From positions 1,392,710-1,456,709 of the forward strand of contig NZ_FRBW01000002.1 of the NCBI RefSeq assembly GCF_900142725.1: DNA of 64,000 nucleotides. The letters are read 5' to 3'. The stretch's first letter is position 1. Each line of letters starts with the position of its first letter. A program made the position numbers and the translations under genes. Shown one piece after another: positions 1-8,736 of this stretch. The DNA comes from Roseibium suaedae. Its GTDB lineage: Bacteria; Pseudomonadota; Alphaproteobacteria; Rhizobiales; Stappiaceae. A model generated the notes under the pieces. The model made no database searches. It was not told the DNA's origin and worked only from the letters and a program-made list of their open reading frames with translations.

Positions 1-476
1 ATGGCGACAGACGCACCGTCCCAATAGGTATCCGGCACATTGAAGATCCAGGGGAAGGTGTTGCCGACTGCTGCTGCGGACAGGCCATAGCCCATGGACA
101 GCATGGGAATCTTGTCGACCGAAGCCTTCGGGATCAGCTGCAGGGTGATGCCGGTCGAATAGGGGTTGTAGACCAGTGCGTTCTTGCCCTTGGTGGACTC
201 GTAGCACTCGACGCCCTTCTGCGCGTCATAGCCGGTCTCGCATTCCTCGATGGCGATCTTGACGCCGCCAATGCCGCCGTCACGCTCGTTGAGCATGGCG
301 AGATAGTCATGCATGCCATTTGCAATGTGAATGCCCGAGCCGGCATAGGCGCCTGTCCGGTAGGTCAGAAGCGGCACGTAATTGGTGTCTTCGGCCATGG
401 CCTGGCTGAAGGTGCCGGATGCCCCCATGATGAGCGCTGCGGCGGTGCCGAGCACGAGATGCTTCAAGTTCGTCAT
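1..476 (-). CDS. Branched-chain amino acid-type ABC transporter substrate-binding protein, partial (C-terminus outside window)
   Basis: Periplasmic receptor of a LivJ/LivK-type ABC importer; only the first ~158 residues are inside the window. The protein starts MTNLKHLVLGTAAALIMGAS, a classical Sec signal peptide that probably ends at an AMA site near residue 28, followed by a type-I periplasmic binding fold (NERDGGIGGVKIAIEE is typical of the Peripla_BP_6 family). A GGGAGGAA ribosome-binding site precedes the ATG. It lies downstream of livM on the same strand, so it belongs to the transporter operon. The adjacent acyl-CoA ligase suggests a carboxylic acid, not an amino acid, as substrate; that is inference. 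Confidence 0.85.
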   Translation of the reverse strand, partial: MTNLKHLVLGTAAALIMGASGTFSQAMAEDTNYVPLLTYRTGAYAGSGIHIANGMHDYLAMLNERDGGIGGVKIAIEECETGYDAQKGVECYESTKGKNALVYNPYSTGITLQLIPKASVDKIPMLSMGYGLSAAAVGNTFPWIFNVPDTYWDGASVA

Positions 477-587
477 CCAATTCCTCCCTTGCGGCTGAAG
501 CTCTGCCCCAAGCCACCGGACCCAGTGTTGCGCCATTCCTCCCCGGACGGGCCCGTTGTCCGGATGGCGTGTCGTGAGCGTTGCCGT

Positions 588-1664
588 TCAATAGGGGAAC
601 GGCCACACCCGAAGCTTTTGCTTTCCGATCTGCCAGAGCCGGGCAAAGCCATGCGGCTCGACGATCAGGAAGAAGATGATCAGAGCCCCGACGATCATGA
701 AGGTCAGGTGCTCGACGGTCGCCGCCTCGATATCGAAACCCAGCATTCCGGGCACGAACTTCAGCACCACCGGCAGGATCCAGATGAAGGCTGCGCCCAT
801 GAAGGCACCCGACAGACTGCCGAGGCCGCCAAGGATCACCATGAACAGGATCTGGAACGACAGCTTGATCGAATAGGACGACGGCTCGGCCGCGCTAAGC
901 CAGAAGAACACCATCATTGCTCCGGCCACGCCGCAGATGAAGGACGAGACCGCGAAAGCCAGGAGCTTTGTCTGCAGCGGGCGGATGCCCATCAGCTCGG
1001 CGGCGATGTCCATGTCGCGGATCATCATCCAGGACCGCCCGATCCGGCCGCGCAGCACATTGGCCATGAGCAGCGCGATGACAGAGGTGATAGCGAGAAC
1101 GATGAAATAGCGGGTCAGTGGCGTTGCTTCCGGACCGGTGACCAGAATGCCGAACATGTCGCGGCTCGGGATCTCGATCGCCCCGGAGGCGTTGTAGTTG
1201 TAGAGCCACGGAATGCGGATGAAGCACCATTCCAGGAAGAACTGGGCCGCCAGCGTGGTGACCGCCAGATAGAGACCCTTGATCCGCAGGCTCGGCAAGC
1301 CGAACACCGCGCCGATGGCGGCAGAGAAGAACCCGGAGCACAGTACCATGACGATGACATTCACATCCGGGAATAGGCTCGTCAGCTTGTAGGCCGCATA
1401 GGCCCCGACGCCCATGAAGGCCCCTGTCCCCAGAGACAGCTGACCGGCGAAACCGGTCAGGATGTTCAGGCCAATTGCAGACAGGGAGAACACCAGGAAC
1501 GGGATCATGATCGACGTCAGGACAAAATCATTTGCCGTCAGCGGAATGCCCACAAAGGCGATGAGCAGGATGACGGCGAGGCCAATCCGGTCCTGACGGA
1601 TCGGAAACAGCGCCTGATCGGCTTCATAGCTCGTCTTGAATTGGCCGGCTTCGCGATAAAACAT
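588..1664 (-). CDS. livM: Branched-chain amino acid-type ABC transporter permease, LivM family
   Basis: Inner-membrane permease of the HAAT (branched-chain amino acid/amide) ABC importer family. The 358-residue protein has a charged N-terminus of ~25 residues and then a series of hydrophobic segments. The family-typical GFAGQLSLGTGAFMGVGAYAAY stretch sits near residues 70-90, and the C-terminal part carries GGLGSLSGAFMGAAF, the region that contacts the ATPase. It is 4 bp from livH and on the same strand. It forms the pore with LivH and is driven by LivG and a LivF that is not in the window. Length is normal for LivM. Confidence 0.9.
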   Translation of the reverse strand: MFYREAGQFKTSYEADQALFPIRQDRIGLAVILLIAFVGIPLTANDFVLTSIMIPFLVFSLSAIGLNILTGFAGQLSLGTGAFMGVGAYAAYKLTSLFPDVNVIVMVLCSGFFSAAIGAVFGLPSLRIKGLYLAVTTLAAQFFLEWCFIRIPWLYNYNASGAIEIPSRDMFGILVTGPEATPLTRYFIVLAITSVIALLMANVLRGRIGRSWMMIRDMDIAAELMGIRPLQTKLLAFAVSSFICGVAGAMMVFFWLSAAEPSSYSIKLSFQILFMVILGGLGSLSGAFMGAAFIWILPVVLKFVPGMLGFDIEAATVEHLTFMIVGALIIFFLIVEPHGFARLWQIGKQKLRVWPFPY

Positions 1665-1668
1665 GTGC

Positions 1669-2628
1669 TTACACCCGCTCGATGATGCGCTCGCCGAACA
1701 GACCCTGCGGACGGAACAGCAGGAAGATCAGCGCGATGATATAGGCAAGCCACGACTCGATGCCGCCGCCGACAAGTCCGCCCCAGTAGATCTCGCCGAT
1801 CTTCTCGCCGAAGCCGATGATCAGGCCGCCGATGATGGCGCCGGGGATGGAGGTGAAACCGCCGAGAATGAGCACAGGCAGTGCCTTGAAGGCGACGATT
1901 TCGAGCGCGAAGGACACATCGGACCGCGCGCCCCACATGATACCGGTCGCCAGCGCGACAAGCCCTGCGGCGAACCACACGATGGCCCAGATCTGGTTGA
2001 GCGAAATGCCCACGGACAGAGCTGCCTGATGGTCATCGGCCACCGCGCGAAGGGCGCGGCCGATCCGGGTCTTGTTGAAAAAGATGCCCAGCGCCGTCAC
2101 CATCAGGATCGCGATCACAGCTGCGGCAATGTCGATATGCTGCAGGATGACAAGGCCACGCTCGCCCATTTCGATGGCGGTAGAACCGGTCGGCAGACCA
2201 AGTTCTTCTGCGATCATCCGCTTGGGTTCCCCGCCGAAGACAAACTCGCCAAGGCCGATGAGAAAATAGGTCAGGCCGATGGTGGCCATGAGCAGGATGA
2301 TGTCCGGCTGGTTGACCAGCGGCCGCATGACGAACCGCTCGATACCATAGGCCAGAGCCCCCATGACGCCGATGGTCAGGAGCAGAGCCAGAAGCGCCGG
2401 CACGCCGCTCTCGTAGAACCCGACCAGCGTCAGGCCCGCGAACACCACCATGATGCCCTGAGCGAAGTTGAAGACACCTGACGCCTTGAAGATCAGGACG
2501 AAGCCAAGGGCGATCAGCGCATAAAGAATTCCGGCAACAAAGCCTTCCCACAGAACCTGGAGGAAGAAGTCCGGCATTTCGACCATCTGGACAAAGGGTC
2601 CGATGAAAATATCGTAGAGCATCTGCAT
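1669..2628 (-). CDS. livH: Branched-chain amino acid-type ABC transporter permease, LivH family
   Basis: Second membrane subunit of the HAAT-type importer (319 aa). It is hydrophobic throughout and shows the LivH signature GILYALIALGFVLIFKASGVFNFAQG near residues 34-59 and a C-terminal GGFTSIPGAIIGGLIIGFGEKIGE motif. It is separated from livG by 8 bp and from livM by 4 bp, consistent with one transcript reading from the ligase gene leftwards. Substrate specificity cannot be read from the permease. Confidence 0.9.
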   Translation of the reverse strand: MQMLYDIFIGPFVQMVEMPDFFLQVLWEGFVAGILYALIALGFVLIFKASGVFNFAQGIMVVFAGLTLVGFYESGVPALLALLLTIGVMGALAYGIERFVMRPLVNQPDIILLMATIGLTYFLIGLGEFVFGGEPKRMIAEELGLPTGSTAIEMGERGLVILQHIDIAAAVIAILMVTALGIFFNKTRIGRALRAVADDHQAALSVGISLNQIWAIVWFAAGLVALATGIMWGARSDVSFALEIVAFKALPVLILGGFTSIPGAIIGGLIIGFGEKIGEIYWGGLVGGGIESWLAYIIALIFLLFRPQGLFGERIIERV

Positions 2629-2636
2629 TCCCCCCG

Positions 2637-3461
2637 TCAGTGGCTCACGCCGAGATAGGCGTCGATCACCGCCTGGCTTGCCTGCACTTCCTCCGGCGGA
2701 CCATCGGCGATCTTCTTGCCGTAATCCAGCACGACCACCCGGTCGGACAGATCCATCACAACGCCCATGTCATGCTCGATCAGGGCGATCGTGGTGCCGA
2801 ACTCCTGATTGACATCGACAATGAAGCGGCTCATGTCCTCTTTTTCTTCAAGGTTCATGCCTGCCATCGGCTCGTCGAGCAGCAGAAGTTCCGGCTCCAT
2901 GGCCAGCGCCCGGCCCAGTTCCACCCGCTTCTGCAGGCCGTAAGGCAACTTGCCGACTGGGGTCTTGCGGATCGCCTGAATTTCCAGAAAGTCGATGATG
3001 TCCTCGACCTTGCGGCGATGCTCGATCTCTTCCTGCCGGGCAGGCCCGAACCAGGCCATCTGCCACAGGAAGTTCCTATGCATCTTGAGCGACCGGCCGG
3101 ACATGATGTTGTCCAGTGTGGTCATGCCCTTGAACAAAGCCACGTTCTGGAACGTGCGGGCGATGCCCTGGCTTGCCGCCTCATAGGGCTTCATCTTGCG
3201 GCGGACTTCACCGCGCCAGGTGATGGTGCCTTCCTGCGGATGATAGAAGCCATTGATCACGTTCAGCATCGAGGTCTTGCCTGCGCCGTTCGGACCGATG
3301 ATTGCCCGGATTTCTCCCTTCTGGATGTCGAAGGAAATATTGGTGATGGCCTTCACACCACCGAAAGACAGGGAGACGTTATCGACCCGCAGGAGCAGAT
3401 CCCGCTCTGCGGTTTTCGGCTGCCCCACCGGCTGCGCAAGATTACTGACGATAGCGTTCAT
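2637..3461 (-). CDS. livG: Branched-chain amino acid-type ABC transporter ATP-binding protein, LivG family
   Basis: Cytoplasmic ATPase subunit (274 aa). Walker A is GPNGAGKTSMLN near residues 57-68, the signature region is LPYGLQKRVELGRAL (the LivG-type variant of LSGGQ), and Walker B is LLLLDEPMAGMN, followed by the switch histidine in ALIEHDMGVV. It overlaps the upstream ligase gene by 4 bp (ATGA type), so the two are translationally coupled. LivF, the partner ATPase of these transporters, is absent from the window and presumably lies beyond the left edge. Confidence 0.92.
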   Translation of the reverse strand: MNAIVSNLAQPVGQPKTAERDLLLRVDNVSLSFGGVKAITNISFDIQKGEIRAIIGPNGAGKTSMLNVINGFYHPQEGTITWRGEVRRKMKPYEAASQGIARTFQNVALFKGMTTLDNIMSGRSLKMHRNFLWQMAWFGPARQEEIEHRRKVEDIIDFLEIQAIRKTPVGKLPYGLQKRVELGRALAMEPELLLLDEPMAGMNLEEKEDMSRFIVDVNQEFGTTIALIEHDMGVVMDLSDRVVVLDYGKKIADGPPEEVQASQAVIDAYLGVSH

Positions 3462-5455
3462 TCGGCAGCCTCCTGCGTGGAGCCGGTCGGGGCATGTGCC
3501 GCCATGCTCCGGATTTCGACCGTCGCCTCGATGGCGCCGACACGGCCATCCTCGAAGGTCACTTCAGTGCGCACATGTTTGGAGGAAGACCCGTCATAAA
3601 GGGCTTCGATCAAGGGCGCATAACGCTCGGCAATGAACGAGCGGCGGACCTTCTGGGTCCGGGTCAGCTCGCCGTCATCCGCGTCGAGCTCCTTGTGAAG
3701 GATCAGGAACCGCTGAACTTGCGCCCCGGCCATCATCGGCTCGCTGGCAAGATCCCGGTTCACCTCATCCACATTGCTCTCGATCATCCGGTAGACCTCC
3801 GGATGGGCGGCCAGTTCCTGATAGCTGGCATAGTTGACGTTGTTACGTTCGGCCCAGGACCCGACAGCGGTCAGATCGATGTTGATGAACACGCCCACCT
3901 TGTCCCGCTCATGACCGAAAGCCACGGCTTCCTTGATGTTCGGGAAGAACTTGAGCTTGTTCTCGATATATTTCGGTGCAAACAGCGACCCATCGGTCAA
4001 CTTGCCGACGTCCTTTGCCCGGTCGATGATCTTGAGATGGCCGTTGTCGGCAATGAACCCGGCATCACCGGTGAACACCCAACCGTCTTCGGTCTTGGTC
4101 GTGCGGGTGGCTTCATCGTTCTTGTAGTAGCGAACGAAGGTGCCCGGAGAACGGTACAGCACTTCCCCATTGTCGGCGATCTTCAGTTCGACGTCCGGAG
4201 CTGGCTTGCCGACCGTATCGCCATAGATCTCCCCATCCGGCTGAAGCGTGATGTAGACGCTTGCTTCCGTCTGGCCATAGAGCTGCTTCAGGTTCAGACC
4301 GAGTGCCCGGTAGAATCGGAAGATCTCGGGACCGATCGCCTCGCCCGCCGTATAGCCAACCTTGAGACGGGTCAGACCCATGCGGTTCTTGAGCGGCCCA
4401 TAGACGAAGAATTCGCCGAGTGCGTAAAGCAGACGATCCTTTGCCGGTACGCTTTCGCCGTTGAGGATCTTCTCACCGGCCCGGCGGGCAACGTCCATGA
4501 AGAAGTCGAACATCTTCTTCTTGGTCCGGCCTGCATCCTCCATCTTGACCATGATGGCGGTGAGCATGTTTTCAAACACGCGTGGCGGGGCAAAGAAGTA
4601 GGTCGGCGCAATTTCCAGACGGTCCACATCGACCGTGTCCATGCTTTCCGGACAGTTCACGCAATAGCCGGCCAGATAGGCCTGGGCGAGCGAGAAGACG
4701 TGGTCACCGATCCAGGCAAGCGGCAGATAAGCCAGCGTTTCTTCTGTCTCGTCCAGCTTGTCGAAGACATTGGCGTTGCGGGCGGAAATGACCAGATTGT
4801 CAAAGGACAGCATGACGCCCTTCGGACGTCCGGTGGTGCCCGAAGTATAGAGCATCACAGCAATATCTGTGCCCTGCCCCTTGGCAAAGCCGGCTTCCCA
4901 TTCCGCAGACGCTTCAGGACGGCTCGAAAGGATCCGGCTCCCCCGCTCTTGTACGGCTTCAAAGGGGTGAAGATGGCTGTGATCATAGTCCCGCAGGCCG
5001 CGGGGTTCGTCGTAGAGAATATCTGTCAGGCTTGGAACCTGCTCGCCCATCGACTGCAGCTTGTCGACCTGCTCCTGATCTTCGACCACTGCAAAGCGGA
5101 CTTCCGCATGGCCGAGGACATAGGCCATTTCCTCTGCAACAGAGTCTGCATAGACGGGAACAGGGATGCCGCCAATCGCCTGAACAGCGACCATGGACCA
5201 GTAGAGCCGGGGCCGGTTCGAACCGACGATGGCGACCTTGTCGCCCTCCTCGAGCCCAAGGTCCTTCAACCCCAGGGACAGGGCCCTGATTTCATCGCGG
5301 ACTTCGGACCAGGTCCAGCTTTGCCAGATGCCAAAGTCCTTTTGCCGGACCGCAGTCCGGTTTCCGAAGAGCTGCGCGTTGCGCAGCAATATCTTCGGAA
5401 AGGTGTCCTCGCCGCTCGCAGCGGCGCCGGGCAGCCTTGCCATAGCGCGTTCCAT
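3458..5455 (-). CDS. AMP-dependent long-chain-type acyl-CoA synthetase
   Basis: ATP- and CoA-dependent ligase that activates a carboxylic acid to its acyl-CoA (665 aa). The P-loop-like motif VMLYTSGTTGRPKGVML and the adenylation motif QLYGQTEAS are clear, as are GWVFTGDAGF and DRAKDVGKL in the C-terminal part. Length and the ANL core resemble long-chain fatty-acyl ligases (FadD15/FAA type). It is the first gene of the operon and overlaps livG by 4 bp, which suggests uptake is coupled to activation of the imported acid. An in-frame ATG four codons downstream is a possible alternative start. The substrate (fatty or aromatic acid) is not determined. Confidence 0.88.
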   Translation of the reverse strand: MERAMARLPGAAASGEDTFPKILLRNAQLFGNRTAVRQKDFGIWQSWTWSEVRDEIRALSLGLKDLGLEEGDKVAIVGSNRPRLYWSMVAVQAIGGIPVPVYADSVAEEMAYVLGHAEVRFAVVEDQEQVDKLQSMGEQVPSLTDILYDEPRGLRDYDHSHLHPFEAVQERGSRILSSRPEASAEWEAGFAKGQGTDIAVMLYTSGTTGRPKGVMLSFDNLVISARNANVFDKLDETEETLAYLPLAWIGDHVFSLAQAYLAGYCVNCPESMDTVDVDRLEIAPTYFFAPPRVFENMLTAIMVKMEDAGRTKKKMFDFFMDVARRAGEKILNGESVPAKDRLLYALGEFFVYGPLKNRMGLTRLKVGYTAGEAIGPEIFRFYRALGLNLKQLYGQTEASVYITLQPDGEIYGDTVGKPAPDVELKIADNGEVLYRSPGTFVRYYKNDEATRTTKTEDGWVFTGDAGFIADNGHLKIIDRAKDVGKLTDGSLFAPKYIENKLKFFPNIKEAVAFGHERDKVGVFINIDLTAVGSWAERNNVNYASYQELAAHPEVYRMIESNVDEVNRDLASEPMMAGAQVQRFLILHKELDADDGELTRTQKVRRSFIAERYAPLIEALYDGSSSKHVRTEVTFEDGRVGAIEATVEIRSMAAHAPTGSTQEAAE

Positions 5456-5571
5456 CCCTGTTAGGCTCGCCCCGTTTTCCGGGGTCGAATTTTATGTCCT
5501 CATGAAACTCCCCTTCCACCAAAGCATTCAAGGCTTTTCTTGAAACTGGCGGCCAGAGAAGTTTTCCCGGG

Positions 5572-5607
5572 ACTGGTGAAACGCTAAGCCTGGGCAGTTT
5601 CACCAGT
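5572..5607. promoter_or_regulatory. Perfect 11-bp inverted repeat upstream of the ligase-ABC operon
   Basis: ACTGGTGAAAC (5572-5582) is repeated inverted as GTTTCACCAGT (5597-5607) with a 14-nt spacer. No T-run follows on either strand, so it does not look like an intrinsic terminator. It is ~117 bp upstream of the ligase start codon, in the likely promoter region. It could be an operator for an unlinked regulator or a leader hairpin; the sequence does not decide. Confidence 0.5.
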
Positions 5608-5696
5608 ATGTTTGAATTGTTACGAATTGTGTCGCGGCCAGAAATTCGACCAAAGGATAGGAGTTGACGGATCTGGCCAAGAGGCGGACGCCGTCC

Positions 5697-5963
5697 TAAT
5701 ACCAACCTCAAGAAATACCGACCTATTTGATGGCCTCAGCCGGGTTCCCGGCTAGGCGCGGTGCACCGCCCGATGCCCGGCATCGGGCAAGCAGCGTAAC
5801 GACGTCCGGGGAGCCGGAAGTGGCCACCGGAGGCCGCGTTTTCGAACCGCCCGGGCTACGTCGCGTTCCTTGGAAGATGCACCGCATCGCCCTGCGAAAC
5901 GCTTCTTGCCGGACAATCCGAAAACGCGGTCAAATAGGTCCCTATTTCTTCAGGTTGGTATAA
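5697..5963. mobile_element. Putative MITE-like element with 32-bp terminal inverted repeats
   Basis: Positions 5699-5730 and 5930-5961 are inverted copies of each other, matching at 29 of 32 bases; the ends read ATACCAACCT and AGGTTGGTAT. The 267-bp segment has no credible gene. It contains an internal inverted pair, CCGCGTTTTCG (5834-5844) and CGAAAACGCGG (5919-5929), so the whole element could fold. A TA dinucleotide occurs at the left edge, but I could not establish a target-site duplication. The right end stops about 10 bp before the start codon of the histidine kinase gene. It could instead be a non-transposable intergenic repeat of this lineage. Confidence 0.6.
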
Positions 5964-5972
5964 GCTCCTGAC

Positions 5973-7928
5973 ATGGAGGACACATCACCCGAACAATCCC
6001 AGATCGACCTGCTTCAGGCTGCGCTGGATCACGTCAACCAAGGCTTCTCGGTCTTCGACAAGGACTTGCACCTTGTTGCCTGGAACCGGGGCCTTTGGGA
6101 AATGCTGGACTTTCCGCAGCACCTGGCCCGGCGCGGCACCCATCTGGAGGCGTTCCTCAGGGTGAATGCAGAGCGCGGCGAGTACGGTCCCGGGGACATT
6201 GAGGGCAAGATCAGCCGCCGCGTCGAACGGGCGCGCCTTTTTGAGCCGCATTATTTCGAGCGCATCCGGCCGAATGGCCAGATCATCGCCGTCTCGGGTA
6301 CGCCGCTGCCGCAGGGCGGCTTTGTCACGACTTATTCCGATGTCACCGAAGACCGCCAGCGCCAGTTGAAACTGGAAAAGACCGTTGAGGAACGCACCCG
6401 GGCCCTGCGCCAGAGTGAAGACTGGCTTCGGCTCGTGACCGACAACATCCCCGCATTGATTGCCTATATGGCGCCCGGCCCGGTGTTCCGTTTCGCCAAC
6501 CGGCGCTATGCGGAATGGTTCGGCCAGTCTGTCGCGTCCATTGTGAACAAGCCGGCACCCGAAGTTGTCGGAGAACAGCTGTTTGCGGAGATCGGCCCCC
6601 ATGTCAGCCGTGCCTTCGAAGGCAATGCCGTCTCCTACGAATATGACCGGGTGCGGCCGGATGGCACCGCGATCTGCATGCGCTCGACGCTCATCCCCGA
6701 CATGACCCAGGACGGCCGTACGCTGGGTGTGTTCGTTCTGTCGCTGGATGCGACCGAGCAGAAGCGCAGTGAAGCTGCGCTCATGCAATCCCAGCGCATG
6801 GACGCCGTCGGCAAGCTGACCGGCGGCCTTGCCCATGACTTCAACAATCTGCTGACGATCCTGATGGGCAACCTTCTGAGTCTCAGCCGGGCAACAGGAG
6901 ACATTCCTCAGGAAGAACTGAAAGCCCGGATCGCTCCCATGCTTCAGGCAACCCAGCGCGGCTCGGATCTGACCCAGCATCTTCTCGCCTTCAGCCGGGG
7001 CAAGCTGATCGACCCGCAAACGGTCCGCCTCAAGGGACTGATCCAGAACGCCGAAACCCTGCTGCGGGGATCTCTGCCCCCAACCATCAGGCTTTCGGTT
7101 GATCCGGGACCATCAGGTCTCGCCGCCCGCATCGACCCCACACAGCTGGAGACGGCCCTCATCAACCTTGCCTTCAACGCGAGAGATGCGCTGCCGGATG
7201 GCGGTGACCTGGAGATCCGGCTTGAGCTTTGCGAACTTGCAGGCAGAGCAGCAGATGACCTTGGCCTTTCCACCGGCGCCTATGCCCGCCTGTCAGTCAG
7301 CGACACCGGCACCGGAATGGACGAGGCAACACGGCTTCGGGTCTTCGAACCCTTCTTCACCACCAAGACCTTCGGCACCGGCAGCGGATTGGGCCTTTCC
7401 ATGGTCTACGGCTTCGTGACCCAGTCCGGAGGAGCTGCATCCGTCGCCTCCACTCCGGGCCAGGGCACCCGGTTCGATCTCTATCTCCCGGCCATTGACC
7501 TTTCCGGCGCGGTCGAGTTGCAGGACCCGTCCGGGTCAATGGACCCAGAGCCGCATGGCTCAGGCGAACTCGTGCTGCTCGTCGAGGACAATGCGGATGT
7601 GGCAACGGTTCTTGCCGAGCAGCTTCGCGATATTGGCTACACGGTGCTTATGGCGGAAAGCGCGGAGGATGCGAAAGACCTTGCAGGCTCCCTCCCGGAT
7701 ATCCGCTGCATGCTGAGTGACATCGTTATGCCCGGTCAGATCAATGGCCTCACCCTCGCCCGCTCCGTGAAAGCTAGCCGCCCCGATATCGCCATCGCGC
7801 TGATGACGGGATATGCAGATTGGGGCATGCCACCGGAGGATGATGAATCGGTGGGTTTCCCCGTTCTGTCAAAGCCCATCCGCCCGCAAGCCCTTGCCCA
7901 GACACTCAGACATTTATTGAGCGCATGA
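5973..7928 (+). CDS. PAS-domain hybrid sensor histidine kinase/response regulator
   Basis: Soluble-looking hybrid kinase (651 aa) with no signal peptide or membrane segment. Order: PAS near residues 10-125 (HVNQGFSVFDKDLHLVAWN), a short coiled linker, a second PAS ~150-270, HisKA with the phospho-acceptor H288 in GLAHDFNN, HATPase (SDTGTGMDEAT, GTGSGLGLSMVYGF), and a C-terminal receiver with probable phospho-acceptor D583 in CMLSDIVMPG. The stop overlaps the next ATG by 4 bp, so kinase and regulator are coupled. An in-frame stop at 5961-5963 forces the start to lie after the inverted-repeat element. No good ribosome-binding site is visible before the ATG, which is unusual. Confidence 0.9.
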   Translation: MEDTSPEQSQIDLLQAALDHVNQGFSVFDKDLHLVAWNRGLWEMLDFPQHLARRGTHLEAFLRVNAERGEYGPGDIEGKISRRVERARLFEPHYFERIRPNGQIIAVSGTPLPQGGFVTTYSDVTEDRQRQLKLEKTVEERTRALRQSEDWLRLVTDNIPALIAYMAPGPVFRFANRRYAEWFGQSVASIVNKPAPEVVGEQLFAEIGPHVSRAFEGNAVSYEYDRVRPDGTAICMRSTLIPDMTQDGRTLGVFVLSLDATEQKRSEAALMQSQRMDAVGKLTGGLAHDFNNLLTILMGNLLSLSRATGDIPQEELKARIAPMLQATQRGSDLTQHLLAFSRGKLIDPQTVRLKGLIQNAETLLRGSLPPTIRLSVDPGPSGLAARIDPTQLETALINLAFNARDALPDGGDLEIRLELCELAGRAADDLGLSTGAYARLSVSDTGTGMDEATRLRVFEPFFTTKTFGTGSGLGLSMVYGFVTQSGGAASVASTPGQGTRFDLYLPAIDLSGAVELQDPSGSMDPEPHGSGELVLLVEDNADVATVLAEQLRDIGYTVLMAESAEDAKDLAGSLPDIRCMLSDIVMPGQINGLTLARSVKASRPDIAIALMTGYADWGMPPEDDESVGFPVLSKPIRPQALAQTLRHLLSA

Positions 7929-8662
7929 ACCGACCGGACAGCCATCAGGACAAGACAATTTCGCGCGACCATCTGGTTTATGTGGTGGACGACGAACCGG
8001 ATATCTGTGCCCTGCTGAGCGAGGCCATGCGCCCCTTCGCCATCAAGGCCAGGCCGTTTTCCAGAGCGCGGGACCTTCTGGATGCACTTACGCAAGGGGT
8101 GCCGGATGCGGTTCTGGTCGATCTTGGCCTGCCGGATATGGAGGGCATGACCCTCATCAACGAGATCCGTAAGCAATCCTCCGTGCCGATCATCGTCCTG
8201 TCCGCCCGCAATCATTCTTCCGACCGGGTGATGGGGCTCGAACTTGGCGCCGATGATTATGTGGTCAAACCCTTCGACCCACGCGAAGTCGTTGCCCGGA
8301 TCCGGTCAATCCTGCGCCGTGCCGGCGAGACGCTCCCTGAGAAAACCGACACGGCCTGTGCCCGGTTCGAAGGCTGGAGCTACCGTCCGTCGTCCCATAG
8401 CCTCACCTCGCCCGATGGAGAAGAAACTTATCTTTCCACCGGAGAGGCCACGCTTCTGGATGCATTGCTACGCGCGCCGCGGCGGGTGCTGACGCGGGAC
8501 TATCTGCTGGAACACGGCGGCCGGGATGAAAGCATGGACCGCTCGATCGACGTGCGCATTTCCCGCATCCGCAAGAAACTCAGCGCACCGGGTGTTCCAA
8601 GCCTGATCCGGACCATCTATGGCTCCGGCTACATGCTGACCGCCTCGGTCGACTGGAGCTGA
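7925..8662 (+). CDS. Two-component response regulator, OmpR family
   Basis: DNA-binding response regulator (245 aa). The receiver spans about residues 17-130 with acidic pocket VVDDEPD, probable phospho-acceptor D66 in VLVDLGLPD and the conserved lysine in VVKPFD. A C-terminal winged helix follows (RVLTRDYLLEHGG, DRSIDVRISRIRKKL). Its ATG overlaps the kinase stop codon by 4 bp, so it is the partner of that kinase. It converges on the TRAP large-permease gene. The target genes are not identified. Confidence 0.92.
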   Translation: MNRPDSHQDKTISRDHLVYVVDDEPDICALLSEAMRPFAIKARPFSRARDLLDALTQGVPDAVLVDLGLPDMEGMTLINEIRKQSSVPIIVLSARNHSSDRVMGLELGADDYVVKPFDPREVVARIRSILRRAGETLPEKTDTACARFEGWSYRPSSHSLTSPDGEETYLSTGEATLLDALLRAPRRVLTRDYLLEHGGRDESMDRSIDVRISRIRKKLSAPGVPSLIRTIYGSGYMLTASVDWS

Positions 8663-8683
8663 CCCCTCATTCCTGAATGCAAA

Positions 8684-8720
8684 ACGGGAGAGTGGTTTCC
8701 CGCCCTCCCGTCGATTTTTT
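8684..8720 (+). terminator. Intrinsic terminator of the kinase/regulator operon
   Basis: Stem ACGGGAG (8684-8690) with CTCCCGT (8705-8711), followed by CG and a six-T run (8715-8720). It sits 22 bp after the regulator stop codon and between two convergent genes, as expected for a terminator acting on the plus strand. Confidence 0.75.
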
Positions 8721-8736
8721 GTGTCTGGCGCTCCGC

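Noticed and set aside
3494-5464. Long plus-strand open frame (656 codons) opposite the acyl-CoA ligase
   Set aside because: Antisense of a gene with clear ANL motifs; no recognisable motif or ribosome-binding site of its own.
5727-5963. 78-codon open frame inside the inverted-repeat element
   Set aside because: It ends in the right inverted repeat, has no motif and no ribosome-binding site; probably chance coding inside a non-coding element.
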